64,000 bases of DNA from positions 31,422 through 95,421 of the forward strand of contig RECS01000105.1 in NCBI GenBank assembly GCA_007693915.1, in the 5' to 3' direction. The stretch comes from Saprospirales bacterium (GTDB taxonomy: Bacteria; Bacteroidota; Bacteroidia; Chitinophagales; Saprospiraceae). Below are positions 49,641 to 60,298 of the stretch, in pieces. Both the position numbers and the translations under genes were made by a program. The notes below the pieces were generated by a model. The model did no database searches. It saw only the letters and a program-made list of their open reading frames with translations, and was not told where the DNA came from. Each line of letters starts with the position of its first letter. The stretch's first letter is position 1.

Positions 49641-50615
49641 TTAAGAGGTTATAAAAAATAGAATACCAAGCCCAAAAAACAAGATTTGAACAATGAATAT
49701 GATACTACCTGAATATATTGCTTTACCACTTATTCGAATTAAACTTTTGAGATTAATTTTTAATCCGATTGCTGCCATCGCAAAATTAAGCATGATTTCT
49801 CCAAAAGAGGCAAGTGGGGAAGTAATGGAGACTGGTACCCAGTTGATTTGAGAAATTATCACTGCTAAACCAAAGAATAAAATAAATATTGGGAATTTAG
49901 TTTTTGTTGACGCATTTTCTTTTTTAAACAAAAAATAAACTACAAGCAGAAAGGGAAAAAGAAATGCTATTCTTGCCATTTTTACCACCACCGCTAATTG
50001 GCCTATATCATCCCCCATAGCATAAGCTGCTCCTACAACATGTCCCATGGACTGTAAAATACCCCCAAGCAGGATGCCTATTTCTCTAGCTTCCCATCCT
50101 AAAGCAGAACCCATAAGAGGTAATAAAATCATTCCTACAAGACCTAATAAATTGATTACCGCTAATGATATTCCTGTCTCCTCTTCTTTTGCCTTTACTA
50201 TTGGTGCGGTTGCGCCGATTGCAGCAGAACCACAAATAGCGCTACCAGCACCCAGCAGCCAAAACAATTTGCCTTTTTCTCTAAACAAACGATTCAATAA
50301 TACTGCCGCGGCTAGTAAAACGATAAAACTCATCGTCACTATTATTGCTGTTTCTGCACCTAACATTTTTACTCTGGAGAGTTCTAATCCAAATCCCAGA
50401 AAAATGATAGCTGTCTCCAGTACGTACTTTTCGGTAAAAATTACACCTGGAAGAAAACCCTTAAAATTCTCAATAAATTGACGGATAATCAAGCCTGCTG
50501 CTAAAGCAATCAATGCAGTGCCAATTCCAGGGAGAAAAGGTGTACTGAGGTATGCGCCAAGGGTGATGGCAGCAATCAATAAAAAACCTGCAGATAGATA
50601 AGAGTACTTCTTCAC
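49641..50615 (-). CDS. YeiH/UPF0324 family putative sulfate exporter
   Basis: ~9-10 TM; GAGSAICGSAAIGATAPIVKAKEEE and ILQSMGHVVGAAYAMGD signature. Confidence 0.92.
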   Translation of the reverse strand: MKKYSYLSAGFLLIAAITLGAYLSTPFLPGIGTALIALAAGLIIRQFIENFKGFLPGVIFTEKYVLETAIIFLGFGLELSRVKMLGAETAIIVTMSFIVLLAAAVLLNRLFREKGKLFWLLGAGSAICGSAAIGATAPIVKAKEEETGISLAVINLLGLVGMILLPLMGSALGWEAREIGILLGGILQSMGHVVGAAYAMGDDIGQLAVVVKMARIAFLFPFLLVVYFLFKKENASTKTKFPIFILFFGLAVIISQINWVPVSITSPLASFGEIMLNFAMAAIGLKINLKSLIRISGKAIYSGSIIFIVQILFFGLGILFFITS

Positions 50616-50678
50616 TTAAAATGATTAGACCACAAAAGTAAATTAAATATCCGCCTATGTTTGTGACAATTGTTACAT

Positions 50679-50711
50679 AAAAAAAGCCGGAGGTTTAGTC
50701 CGGCTTTTTTC
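50679..50711 (-). terminator. Rho-independent terminator after lpd
   Basis: AAAAAGCCGGA-ggtttag-TCCGGCTTTTTT. Confidence 0.85.
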
Positions 50712-50728
50712 TTAACTATTAACACATT

Positions 50729-52126
50729 TTACAAATGAATTACCTCATCATAAGCTGCTGCAGCAGCTTCCATAATAGCCTCACTCATCGTGGGATGAGG
50801 ATGAATCGTTTTGATTATTTCGTGACCTGTAGTTTCAAGTTTTTTGACAGCTACCAATTCAGCCACCATTTCAGTTACGTTATACCCAATCATATGACCT
50901 CCCAATAATTCGCCGTATTTATCATCAAAAATCAGCTTTACAAAACCTTCTTTAGCTCCAGCTGCGCTAGCTTTACCGGAGGCTGAAAATGGAAACTTAC
51001 CAATTTTTAATTCATATCCCGCTTCTTTCGCCTGAGCCTCCGTCAAACCTACAGAGGCAACTTCAGGATGGCAATAAGTACATGATGGGATGTTGTTGTA
51101 ATCAATTGGTTCAACTTTCAGTCCTGCAATTTTCTCTACACATAGAATACCTTCTGCACTGGCAACGTGTGCTAATGCAGGTCCAGGAATAATGTCTCCG
51201 ATTGCATATATACCAGGTACATTTGTTTGGTAGTATTCATCAACTTTCACGTAACCTTTGTCTGTCTTTATTCCCAGAGTTTCTAATCCGACATTTTCAG
51301 TATTGGGGGAGATTCCTGCAGCCGATAAAACTACATCACATTCTAATTTGGTTACTTTACCGGACTTGTTGTTCTTTACCTCAAGTTCACATTTGCCATT
51401 ATTTACTACTACCTTTTCAACTGCACTGTTGGCAAGAACTTCCATGCCTTTTTTCTTAAAAGCCTTTGTCAGTTCTTTGGAAACATCAATATCTTCTCTC
51501 GGAACCAAACCTTGTTCCATATATTCAACTATGGTGACTTTAGTGCCGATAGAATTATAGAAATATGCAAATTCAGAACCTATAGCACCGGCTCCAACTA
51601 CAACCATTGATTTAGGTTGTTTCTCTAAAGACATGGCTTTTCTATATTCTATGATGTTTTTTCCATCAATAGGGATATTGGGAAGTTCTCTTGCCCTTGC
51701 ACCTGTAGCAACAATGATGTTTTTAGCAGAATAAGTTTTGGAGTTACCTTTTTCATCAGTTACCTCTACTTTTTTGCCTCTCACTAATTTTCCATGTCCA
51801 TCGAGAACAGTAATTTTATTTTTTCTAAACAAAAATTGAATACCTTTACTCATGCCATTTGCAACTCCTCGGCTTCTGCTGATCATTTCCGGAAAATTTG
51901 CTTTGGCTTCAGAAATACTGATCCCATAGTCAGACGCGTGATTAATGTATTCGAAAACCTGTGCACTTTTTAATAGGGCTTTGGTAGGTATACACCCCCA
52001 ATTCAAACATATCCCTCCGAGAGATTCTCTTTCAACTACTGCTGTTTTCATTCCTAATTGGGACGCTCTGATTGCAGCGACATATCCACCGGGTCCACTT
52101 CCTATAACTATTAAATCAAAATCCAT
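50729..52126 (-). CDS. lpdA: Dihydrolipoyl dehydrogenase
   Basis: IGSGPGGYVAAIRASQLG, GGICLNWGCIPTKALL redox disulfide, HPHPTMSEAIMEA. Confidence 0.97.
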   Translation of the reverse strand: MDFDLIVIGSGPGGYVAAIRASQLGMKTAVVERESLGGICLNWGCIPTKALLKSAQVFEYINHASDYGISISEAKANFPEMISRSRGVANGMSKGIQFLFRKNKITVLDGHGKLVRGKKVEVTDEKGNSKTYSAKNIIVATGARARELPNIPIDGKNIIEYRKAMSLEKQPKSMVVVGAGAIGSEFAYFYNSIGTKVTIVEYMEQGLVPREDIDVSKELTKAFKKKGMEVLANSAVEKVVVNNGKCELEVKNNKSGKVTKLECDVVLSAAGISPNTENVGLETLGIKTDKGYVKVDEYYQTNVPGIYAIGDIIPGPALAHVASAEGILCVEKIAGLKVEPIDYNNIPSCTYCHPEVASVGLTEAQAKEAGYELKIGKFPFSASGKASAAGAKEGFVKLIFDDKYGELLGGHMIGYNVTEMVAELVAVKKLETTGHEIIKTIHPHPTMSEAIMEAAAAAYDEVIHL

Positions 52127-52296
52127 CTGTAATTTTTTTAGTAAAAACAGCGCAAAGATAAGGTATTTATCATATTAAACCTGAAGGGAAAATTAATTTC
52201 AATATACAAATCCCGGAATTTACATTGATTTGATTCAAATGTAGGTTGGATAAATAATTTCAATTCAAAAAGAATTTAATAGTCGAACTCAATTCC

Positions 52297-52836
52297 TTAT
52301 TTAAAAACTAAACCGTCAAATTTTTTTTCAAACTGCTTCCAAGGGGTTTGGAGGTAATGTCCTCCGGCAATATAAAAAATTATGGGCGCAAATTGCTCCG
52401 GCCCTATGAAACCTGCAATGGGTTGAATGATGTTTAAGTCTTCATCCAAAAAAACAATTGTAGGGAAACTAAGCCTTCCTAATCGTTCCGATAATTTAAT
52501 TGCAAATTCGTGATGTCCGCGGTTTCCTTTTTGTATAAAACTGTATTTTTCATTTCGAAAGTGAATGTCGTTCCGTGATTCAGCATTGAATTTAACAGCA
52601 TAGAAATTTTCATTTATATACCGCGCTATGGATTCATCTCCAAAAGTTGACTCATCCATCCTTTTGCACCAACCGCACCAGTCTGTGTACATATCTATTA
52701 TGATTTTCTTTGGTACTCTTTCATGAGCAGCAATAGCTTCCTCAAAGGACATCCAATTAACTTTTTCTTGGGCGGAAATAAAAGTAGTAGATAATAACAG
52801 AAAGTTTACTAAAAAAAAACAACTAATGGCGTTCAT
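52297..52836 (-). CDS. Exported thioredoxin-family protein
   Basis: Signal peptide; IIDMYTDWCGWCKRMDESTFGDESIARYINENFYAVKFNAE. Confidence 0.9.
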   Translation of the reverse strand: MNAISCFFLVNFLLLSTTFISAQEKVNWMSFEEAIAAHERVPKKIIIDMYTDWCGWCKRMDESTFGDESIARYINENFYAVKFNAESRNDIHFRNEKYSFIQKGNRGHHEFAIKLSERLGRLSFPTIVFLDEDLNIIQPIAGFIGPEQFAPIIFYIAGGHYLQTPWKQFEKKFDGLVFK

Positions 52837-53212
52837 GTGTCAAGATAGTGATTATACGTTTCATTTTCAAGTGCAAATATCTTGGTTTTTTGGGATTGTA
52901 AAAATTCTTTATTACAACCTTAACTTTTAGGGATTCCTTAGGAGTGGATTTGCTTTACTATTGATAATCATGCATGATACATAACACTTTAAATCCAAAT
53001 CTTTGATTTCGGAAAAAACCTCACAAACTTTACTTCTTCTTGCAGTTAAAACAAAAAAAGGACAAGATGAAAGGGGAAATAATAGTGTAAGATTCTTCCA
53101 AGTATAACACGGGTATTAAATACGACTGAATTGTTGTCAAAAAATCAATCTATTTTTAACCTCCGGAAAGGTTACAGTAGGTAAAAAAATATAAAAACTT
53201 ACTGAATTACTT

Positions 53213-54337
53213 CTACAAAGTTCCCCTTAATTCTTGTTCTCTTTCAATGGCTTCAAATAGCGCTTTGAAATTACCTTTACCAAAAGATCTTGCACCTTTA
53301 CGCTGGATGATTTCATAAAACAGAGTAGGGCGATCCTGAACCGGTTTAGTGAAAATTTGTAATAAATAACCTTCGTCATCTCGGTCCACCAAAATATTTT
53401 GAGATTTTAAATCCTCTATTGATTCATCAATTTCTCCAACCCTGTCGAGTAAATCATCATAGTAATTTTCCGGTACGTACAAAAAATCTACTCCGTTAGC
53501 ACGCAATTTACCTACTGTATCTATGATGTCATCAGTTTCTACTGCAATGTGTTGTACGCCTGCGGTCTTGTAGAAGTCGAGATATTCTTCGATTTGAGAT
53601 TTCTTTAAGCCTTGAGCCGGCTCATTAATCGGAAATTTAATGTATCCATTTCCATTTGACACCACTTTACTCATTAGTGCCGTATATTTTGTGGAAATGT
53701 CCTTATCATCAAATGTAATCAGTAGCTTAAAACCAAGAACATCCTGATAAAATTTTACCCATTTGTTCATATCGCCAAGTTCTACATTTCCGACACAGTG
53801 ATCTACATATTTTAGCCCAACCCCTTCGACTTTTCTCAAACTTGTTTTTGCTTTAAAGCCCGGCATAAAAACTCCATTATAATTTTTTCTTTCTACAAGA
53901 GTATGGATAGTCTCTCCGTAGGTGTGTATTCCTGCAAGTACGACTTCTCCTTGATCATCTTTGATTACATATGGTTCAAAAGCTGATTTGGCACCCCTTT
54001 CAACGGCTTTATTATATGCATCTCTTGCATCATCGACCCAAAGTGCTAGTACTTTAACCCCATCACCATGCAATTGAACATGTTTGAGAATTTCGTGATC
54101 AGGTTCATAAGCCGAAGTCAACACCAATCTGATCTTTCCCTGCTGAACAACATAGCTTACGGTATCTTTTACTCCGGTCTCAGGCCCTCTGTAAGCTATC
54201 AACTCATAACCAAAAGCTGCCTGATAATACATGGCAGCCTGTTTGGCGTTTCCTACATAAAATTCAATATAATCAGTCCCATTAATAGGAAAGGTATCTT
54301 TTGCCGTTCTGGCTGATGTTTTGGTTAATGTTTCCAT
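53213..54337 (-). CDS. hppD: 4-hydroxyphenylpyruvate dioxygenase
   Basis: VDHCVGNVELGDMNKWVKFYQDVLGF; GVQHIAVETDDI; LLQIFTKPVQDRPTLFYEIIQRKGARSFGKGNFKALFEAIEREQ. Confidence 0.96.
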   Translation of the reverse strand: METLTKTSARTAKDTFPINGTDYIEFYVGNAKQAAMYYQAAFGYELIAYRGPETGVKDTVSYVVQQGKIRLVLTSAYEPDHEILKHVQLHGDGVKVLALWVDDARDAYNKAVERGAKSAFEPYVIKDDQGEVVLAGIHTYGETIHTLVERKNYNGVFMPGFKAKTSLRKVEGVGLKYVDHCVGNVELGDMNKWVKFYQDVLGFKLLITFDDKDISTKYTALMSKVVSNGNGYIKFPINEPAQGLKKSQIEEYLDFYKTAGVQHIAVETDDIIDTVGKLRANGVDFLYVPENYYDDLLDRVGEIDESIEDLKSQNILVDRDDEGYLLQIFTKPVQDRPTLFYEIIQRKGARSFGKGNFKALFEAIEREQELRGTL

Positions 54338-54342
54338 TTGTT

Positions 54343-55497
54343 TTATTTTATCCAACTTTTATAATAGTCTTTATCTTCAATTCCAGCAGCATGAGTAGTC
54401 ATTAAAAGCGGCCTGAAGGTATCAATCATGACTGCCAGCTCTTTTGTTTCTTTTTTACCTATGCTTTTTTCCACAGTACCGGGATGTGGTCCATGCGGAA
54501 TTCCACCTGGGTGAAGTGTAATCATTCCCTTCTCTACATGATCTCTGCTCATGAAATCCCCATCTACATAATACAATACCTCATCACTATCAATATTAGA
54601 ATGGTTATATGGTGCAGGTACAGCTAACGGATGGTAGTCATACAACCTTGGGACGAAGGAACAAATTACATAATTCCGTGCTTCAAATGTCTGATGTACA
54701 GGTGGTGGTTGATGTATCCTACCGGTTATTGGCTCAAAATCATGAATAGAAAATATATATGGATAAACATATCCATCCCAACCAATTACCCCAAAAGGGT
54801 GATTTTGATAGTGATAAGGATACATTTTATCCTCTTTTTTAATGTATAGTAGAAACTCACCTTTTTCTTCATGAGTTTCTAGTTCATCAGGTTTGATGAT
54901 GTCTCTTTCGCAAAATGGAGAGTGCTCCAATAATTGACCAAATTGGTTTCGGTATCTTTTTGGCGTGACTACGGGACTGTAGGATTCTATAATTAGTAAG
55001 CGATTATCGGGTGTGTCAAATTCAATCTTATAAATAGTACCTCTAGGAACTACCACATAATCACCATATTTGAATTTTAGGTTTCCGTATTGAGTTCTCA
55101 ATTTTCCACTGCCCTCGTGGATAAAAATAACTTCGTCTGCATCTGCATTTTTAAAGAAATACTTATCATTTCCTTTTCGCGGTGCGGCGAGGATTATTTT
55201 ACAATCGTTATTTAGCAAGACAGCTTTTCGACTTTGTAAATAGTCGTCAGCAGGTGCAATTTGATACCCCATCAAACAACGGTGCTTTAATTGCCGGTCG
55301 TGAACTGTTTCAGGTCTCACATCCTTTGGATCACCCACCTGAATTATTTGTGTCGGTGCATGTGTGTGATACAAATTCGAGTAATTATGACTAAAACCCT
55401 CTGTTGAAAACAATTCTTCATGATAAAGTGAGCCATCTGTTTTCCTAAACTGAGTATGGCGTTTTCGCGGAAATTCTCCTAATTTATGATAATGCAT
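54343..55497 (-). CDS. hmgA: Homogentisate 1,2-dioxygenase family protein
   Basis: ATG at 55497 (MHYHKLGEFPRKRHTQF); SPFCERDIIKPDELETHEEKGEFLLYIKKEDKMYPYHYQNHPFGVIGWDGYVYPYIFSIHDFEPITGRIHQPPPVHQTFE. Confidence 0.92.
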   Translation of the reverse strand: MHYHKLGEFPRKRHTQFRKTDGSLYHEELFSTEGFSHNYSNLYHTHAPTQIIQVGDPKDVRPETVHDRQLKHRCLMGYQIAPADDYLQSRKAVLLNNDCKIILAAPRKGNDKYFFKNADADEVIFIHEGSGKLRTQYGNLKFKYGDYVVVPRGTIYKIEFDTPDNRLLIIESYSPVVTPKRYRNQFGQLLEHSPFCERDIIKPDELETHEEKGEFLLYIKKEDKMYPYHYQNHPFGVIGWDGYVYPYIFSIHDFEPITGRIHQPPPVHQTFEARNYVICSFVPRLYDYHPLAVPAPYNHSNIDSDEVLYYVDGDFMSRDHVEKGMITLHPGGIPHGPHPGTVEKSIGKKETKELAVMIDTFRPLLMTTHAAGIEDKDYYKSWIK

Positions 55498-55575
55498 ATA
55501 TTGTAATTTTGAAAGCCCAAAATTACAACATTTAAGACCTAATTCCAAAGCATCGGTCTAAAGATTAAATATAAA

Positions 55576-57060
55576 TTAGAACTTGAACCCCATTGTTAAG
55601 GCTATGCGGTTTATCCCATAATCGTTGAATACTTCAGGCTGCTTGGCATCGGAATTTTCAGGCAGAAAGTAGGGGAGTTCCAATCGCTCCACAATGCTTC
55701 TCTGAAGGGCCATGTCCAGAAAAAATCCTTGACTACGGACACCTGCTCCTAAGCTCCAAATAAGATCCCTTTCATCGTCAATGTCAAAAGCTCTTTGAAC
55801 GTATTGCAAACCACCTCGCAGTCTTATATTATTTAAAGCAAGTTCACCTCCCAATCTAAAATTGAGCGCAGTCCCAAGTTCCCTTTCTATCTCATTATTG
55901 GTAATTCTTTCTTGGGGAAGGAACTGATTACTGTTGCGTCTTGTGAAGTTGTAGTTTGACGAACTGTAGTCGAGGTATTCTATATCAAAAGATAGAAAAC
56001 CATTATTGCCGACAAGATAGCCCAAACCTGCCATTACCCTCCATGGGGAAGTAAAGTTGTAATCAAAAAGCCTGACCGGTGATTCTCCAATTTGAGGTGA
56101 ATTTGGTAGGGTAGGATCCTGACTGGGATCAAATCTAAAGGTAGCTGTTGTGTAATATTCCTCAGATAATGAATACCAACCGGGTGAATGGATAGCTAAA
56201 CCAAGTCTTAGGGCTTGAGAGTGACGATAAATTAAACCGGCCTTTAATTGAAATCCGATTCCATCTACCTCTCGAAATTCATCAAATTGAAAAGACCTGA
56301 AAACTGGATTTTCATTTTCATCATCACTGTCAATATAAATTCTGTCCTCAGTTATCCGCACAATTGGCATACTCAATGTTAAACCAAACATTAGTTTTTC
56401 TTCCATATTTGCTGCAATGGCAAACATCAATTCATTGGTGCTGCCTCTAAGTCTTGATGTAAACTCTTTGTCCAAAATATCTTCATTTCTAAGATCGCTG
56501 GAATAAGTGTCATCATCTTGATTGTGAATTAAGGCAAAGGCATCATATGCAGGTCCCACTTCGTAATCATCAATTAATTCTGGAGGAAGGCCTTCACCAA
56601 GTGCAACGAACCTATCTAGAATACTACCTGTAGATTGACCAAGGGCAAAGACATTATGATGATAAGAAGCCAAGCGATTGTATCCAAATGTAAAAGTGAA
56701 GTTCGTAATGCTGGAGGAGCTTTGAGGCGGGGAAGCTAAAACCAACCCAATATTGTTAAATTGCAAATTATTAAATCTATCATCATTCTGAGTATTGTCC
56801 CATCTTGAATCAACCTGTGCACTATACAGGACTGGAGTGAAAACTAATTCAGATCTTCTAATGAGTGCTAATCCGGCTGGATTATATGATGATGATGAGT
56901 AATCTGCACCAAGTGCCAACATGGCTGATCCCGCTCCCATGTTTCTGGCGGTTCCTATGTGGTCCAAAGTTGAAATTCTCATAGCATTATCAAGGGTTTG
57001 TCCCCAGGAATCTGCAAAAAATAAAAAGGACAGTAATGTCAGGCTGATTATCCTATACAT
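55576..57060 (-). CDS. OmpP1/FadL-like outer-membrane transport protein
   Basis: Signal peptide; NMGAGSAMLALGADYSSSSYNPAGLALIRRSEL; beta-barrel, terminal Phe (GINRIALTMGFKF). Confidence 0.85.
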   Translation of the reverse strand: MYRIISLTLLSFLFFADSWGQTLDNAMRISTLDHIGTARNMGAGSAMLALGADYSSSSYNPAGLALIRRSELVFTPVLYSAQVDSRWDNTQNDDRFNNLQFNNIGLVLASPPQSSSSITNFTFTFGYNRLASYHHNVFALGQSTGSILDRFVALGEGLPPELIDDYEVGPAYDAFALIHNQDDDTYSSDLRNEDILDKEFTSRLRGSTNELMFAIAANMEEKLMFGLTLSMPIVRITEDRIYIDSDDENENPVFRSFQFDEFREVDGIGFQLKAGLIYRHSQALRLGLAIHSPGWYSLSEEYYTTATFRFDPSQDPTLPNSPQIGESPVRLFDYNFTSPWRVMAGLGYLVGNNGFLSFDIEYLDYSSSNYNFTRRNSNQFLPQERITNNEIERELGTALNFRLGGELALNNIRLRGGLQYVQRAFDIDDERDLIWSLGAGVRSQGFFLDMALQRSIVERLELPYFLPENSDAKQPEVFNDYGINRIALTMGFKF

Positions 57061-57083
57061 ATGATTGAAAATTTTACATGTTC

Positions 57084-57117
57084 AAAAAAAATGGGGTTGC
57101 TAGTTGTTGCAACCCCA
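57084..57117 (-). terminator. Rho-independent terminator after Arg/Ser/Asn-rich protein gene
   Basis: Minus strand: TGGGGTTGC-loop-GCAACCCCA then T7. Confidence 0.75.
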
Positions 57118-57136
57118 ATGAAGTTTTTAATTTATG

Positions 57137-58591
57137 TTAACCACCTCTTCCTGATCTACCTGAACTACTAGATCTTGGGGAGTCAGAACCGGAACTTCTT
57201 GAGCTTCTTCCGGTATTGGTTCCTGATGATCCGCTATTGCTGCGCGATGGGGGGGAAGCTGCAGGACTTCTCTGATTACTTCTTGAGGAGGGATTTACGC
57301 CACTGCCTCGTTGGTTTGAACTTCTATTGTTATTTATTGAAGGTGGTGAAGTTCTCTGATTGGACCGATTTCTGTTCATGTTTGGAGGATTTGGTTGTCG
57401 CTGACGATTCTGTTCAATTCCTCTTTGTGAAGGCTGGTTGGTTCTGCCCTGATTCTCTCTCATTTGAGGAGGACCTGTTCTCTGTTGTGAACGATCATCG
57501 AAAGCAGGTGTTCTTTGCTGCGTACTTCTTCTATCGGTATTCGCCCTTTGAGGTACGTTAGACCTTCTGTCTGATTGATATTGATCGCGGGTTACTCTAT
57601 TGTCTCTGAAATTTCTCTGAGCTTCACGTCCTGCTGGCGTCCTTTCATTTGAAGGACTTACACTTGCGAAGTCGCTTCCGGTAGTTCTTCCTCTAGTAGC
57701 CTGCTCAGTTCCTCCTTCCCTTGCAGGTATTCTGTCTTCAGAAGTTCTTGTTCCTCTCTGACCATTAATTGAGCGGTCTCCACTGTCTAATCTATCATGG
57801 TTTTCTGATTGGGCAATTCGACCTCTTGTTGAAGTACTTCTTTCATCAGAGGTGGGCTCATTTCTTACTTCATCATCACTACTACCCGTTCCGGCGACTG
57901 ATCTACCAGAGCGCGGAGCTGCACCCCCAGTAGCTCCACCCGGTCCATACTGGGTTCCTCTTCTACTGCGAATGTCATCAGATGGTCTTTGTGTGCTGGT
58001 ACCAGGACGACTGGTGTAATAATTATTTACGTAATAATTGTTGCTGGTATAAAATATCGGACATCCTCTATACCCAAAGCTACCCCAACTACTGTAACCA
58101 TAACCAAATCCAAAACCATACGAATGAAAACTTCCGTAGGGTCTATAGGTTCTGTATGGCCTCCAAGGGTTATGCCAAGAGTGGTAAGGGTTGAAAAATG
58201 GATCGTGATGATGCCAGTGATAATAACTGAATGCATGTGGTCTGTATGGTCTAAAGCGATAAGGAGAAACATAAATGGTAACACCGGGACTGTGATATCC
58301 ATAATACACAAGATCAACAAAATATGGATCATAAAAGTCTATACCACGAGCAGGGCGGTGAAATCTTCTTATTCTTGAAGTGTAATAAAAATCGTAGTCA
58401 TCAAAATATTGACTGTCGTATTCCTGCTCACCAAAACTAATGTCGCTATCAGAATAAACGTTATTTCTGAAGGTGGTTGTTTGGAAATCATCAGGGTTAT
58501 AATACAGGTCATCGTATTGCGACCACAATGAAATGGGAAGCAGGGCGATGATTGCGGTAATCAAAATCGATTGGATGGAATAATTTTTCAT
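57137..58591 (-). CDS. Secreted Tyr/His-rich plus Arg/Ser/Gln/Asn-rich low-complexity protein
   Basis: Signal peptide MKNYSIQSILITAIIALLPISLWSQ; aromatic/His block; long disordered basic tail ending SSSSGRSGRGG; own terminator. Confidence 0.8.
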   Translation of the reverse strand: MKNYSIQSILITAIIALLPISLWSQYDDLYYNPDDFQTTTFRNNVYSDSDISFGEQEYDSQYFDDYDFYYTSRIRRFHRPARGIDFYDPYFVDLVYYGYHSPGVTIYVSPYRFRPYRPHAFSYYHWHHHDPFFNPYHSWHNPWRPYRTYRPYGSFHSYGFGFGYGYSSWGSFGYRGCPIFYTSNNYYVNNYYTSRPGTSTQRPSDDIRSRRGTQYGPGGATGGAAPRSGRSVAGTGSSDDEVRNEPTSDERSTSTRGRIAQSENHDRLDSGDRSINGQRGTRTSEDRIPAREGGTEQATRGRTTGSDFASVSPSNERTPAGREAQRNFRDNRVTRDQYQSDRRSNVPQRANTDRRSTQQRTPAFDDRSQQRTGPPQMRENQGRTNQPSQRGIEQNRQRQPNPPNMNRNRSNQRTSPPSINNNRSSNQRGSGVNPSSRSNQRSPAASPPSRSNSGSSGTNTGRSSRSSGSDSPRSSSSGRSGRGG

Positions 58592-58790
58592 GATCTAAGT
58601 TTTTACTTGTATACCACAAAGTACGGTTATTTTTGAGAATATACGGTTAACAGTCGATTAAAAGCCTTAAAAAAAATGTTAATAATTCTCAGCTATTCTT
58701 TTACTTTGCATTTCATTTTATAGCTTTCACTGTTAATACGAATAGACCAGCTTGAAAGTTTCACATTTAGATAGTTTAATATATAAATAA

Positions 58791-60257
58791 ATGAGTAAAG
58801 GAATTATTTCCAGAGAACAGAACTACTCTCAGTGGTATAACGACATTGTAAAAAGAGCAGGTTTGGCAGATCATTCTGCCGTAAGAGGATGCATGGTAAT
58901 TAAACCACATGGCTATGCTATTTGGGAAAATATGAAAAAACAACTTGATGTCATGTTTAAGGAAACAGGTCATGTCAATGCTTATTTTCCACTTTTTATT
59001 CCTAAAAGCTTTTTAAGTAGAGAAGCGGAACATGTAGAGGGATTTGCAAAAGAATGTGCTGTAGTAACTCATCACAGGCTGATGAATGATCCTAATGGTC
59101 AAGGTGTTATAGTGGATCCTGAAGCGAAGCTTGAGGAAGAATTAATAGTTCGACCCACTTCCGAAACTATTATTTGGAACACTTATAAAGACTGGATTCA
59201 ATCTTATCGGGACTTACCACTACTTATTAATCAGTGGGCAAACGTAGTGCGTTGGGAAATGCGTACACGACCATTTTTGAGAACTGCTGAATTTCTCTGG
59301 CAAGAAGGTCATACTGCCCACTCAAGTAAAGATGAAGCTATAGAAGAAGCAGAAAAAATGCATGAGGTGTATACACGTTTTGCTGAAGATTATATGGCTA
59401 TGCCAGTTATAAAAGGTGTGAAAACTGAAAATGAGCGTTTTGCAGGTGCTCTTGAAACCTATACTATTGAAGCAATGATGCAGGATAAAAAGGCTTTACA
59501 AGCCGGGACCTCTCATTTTCTAGGACAAAACTTTGCCAAAGCGTTTGATGTAACATTTTTGAATGAAAATAATAAAGAAGAACTAGTGTGGGCAACTTCA
59601 TGGGGTGTTTCCACCAGACTTGTCGGTGCCCTAATTATGACTCATTCAGATGATCAAGGTCTGGTTTTGCCTCCAAAACTTGCTCCTATTCAGGTTTCAA
59701 TAGTTCCAATACCAAAGCCTGCTGAAGAAATTGATAAAGTGGCTTATCAATTGGAAGATGAGTTGAAAAAAGCGGGATACTCGGTGTTTTATGATCGCGA
59801 TGATAAAAAACGCCCGGGTTTTAAGTTCGCAGAACACGAATTAAAAGGAATTCCGGTTCGTCTTGCTATTGGCAAAAGAGACCTAGCTAATAAGGTAGTT
59901 GAGGTAGCGAGAAGGGATACAGGTGAAAAAGTTTCCGTTCCTATAGATCAAATTGTAAAGAAGGTTAATGAGTTAATGAAGGATATTCAGAAAAACCTTT
60001 TTGACAAAGCATTGAGGTTTAGAGAGGCGAACACCCATCATGCTGATAGTTGGGAGGAATTTGAAAAGATAATAAAAAAAGAAGGTGGTTTTGTATATGC
60101 CCATTGGGATGGAACCTCCGAAACGGAGTTAGCGATTAAGGATAGAACGAAGGCGACCATAAGATGTATACCACTGGATCGTAAAGAAGAAACGGGAAAA
60201 TGTGTCTTCAGTGGAAAGCCATCAGCCGGCAGAGTTATTTTTGCTAAAGCATATTAA
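58791..60257 (+). CDS. proS: Prolyl-tRNA synthetase (short archaeal/eukaryote-like type)
   Basis: [79 protein letters not shown]. Confidence 0.97.
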   Translation: MSKGIISREQNYSQWYNDIVKRAGLADHSAVRGCMVIKPHGYAIWENMKKQLDVMFKETGHVNAYFPLFIPKSFLSREAEHVEGFAKECAVVTHHRLMNDPNGQGVIVDPEAKLEEELIVRPTSETIIWNTYKDWIQSYRDLPLLINQWANVVRWEMRTRPFLRTAEFLWQEGHTAHSSKDEAIEEAEKMHEVYTRFAEDYMAMPVIKGVKTENERFAGALETYTIEAMMQDKKALQAGTSHFLGQNFAKAFDVTFLNENNKEELVWATSWGVSTRLVGALIMTHSDDQGLVLPPKLAPIQVSIVPIPKPAEEIDKVAYQLEDELKKAGYSVFYDRDDKKRPGFKFAEHELKGIPVRLAIGKRDLANKVVEVARRDTGEKVSVPIDQIVKKVNELMKDIQKNLFDKALRFREANTHHADSWEEFEKIIKKEGGFVYAHWDGTSETELAIKDRTKATIRCIPLDRKEETGKCVFSGKPSAGRVIFAKAY

Positions 60258-60298
60258 GAGCTAAATATTAATTGATTTTATAACTAAACAAAATAAAA

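Noticed and set aside
50989-51560. Plus-strand ORFs over lpdA
   Set aside because: Shadow ORFs antisense to an unambiguous dihydrolipoyl dehydrogenase gene
53157-53176. TAACCT-ccggaa-AGGTTA hairpin near the 3' end of hppD
   Set aside because: Short 6-bp stem, no T-run on the minus strand; too weak to call a terminator
57175-58378. Several plus- and minus-strand ORFs (60-129 aa) inside 57137-58591
   Set aside because: Low-complexity codon composition suppresses stops in alternate frames; the minus-strand 484-aa ORF has a signal peptide and terminator
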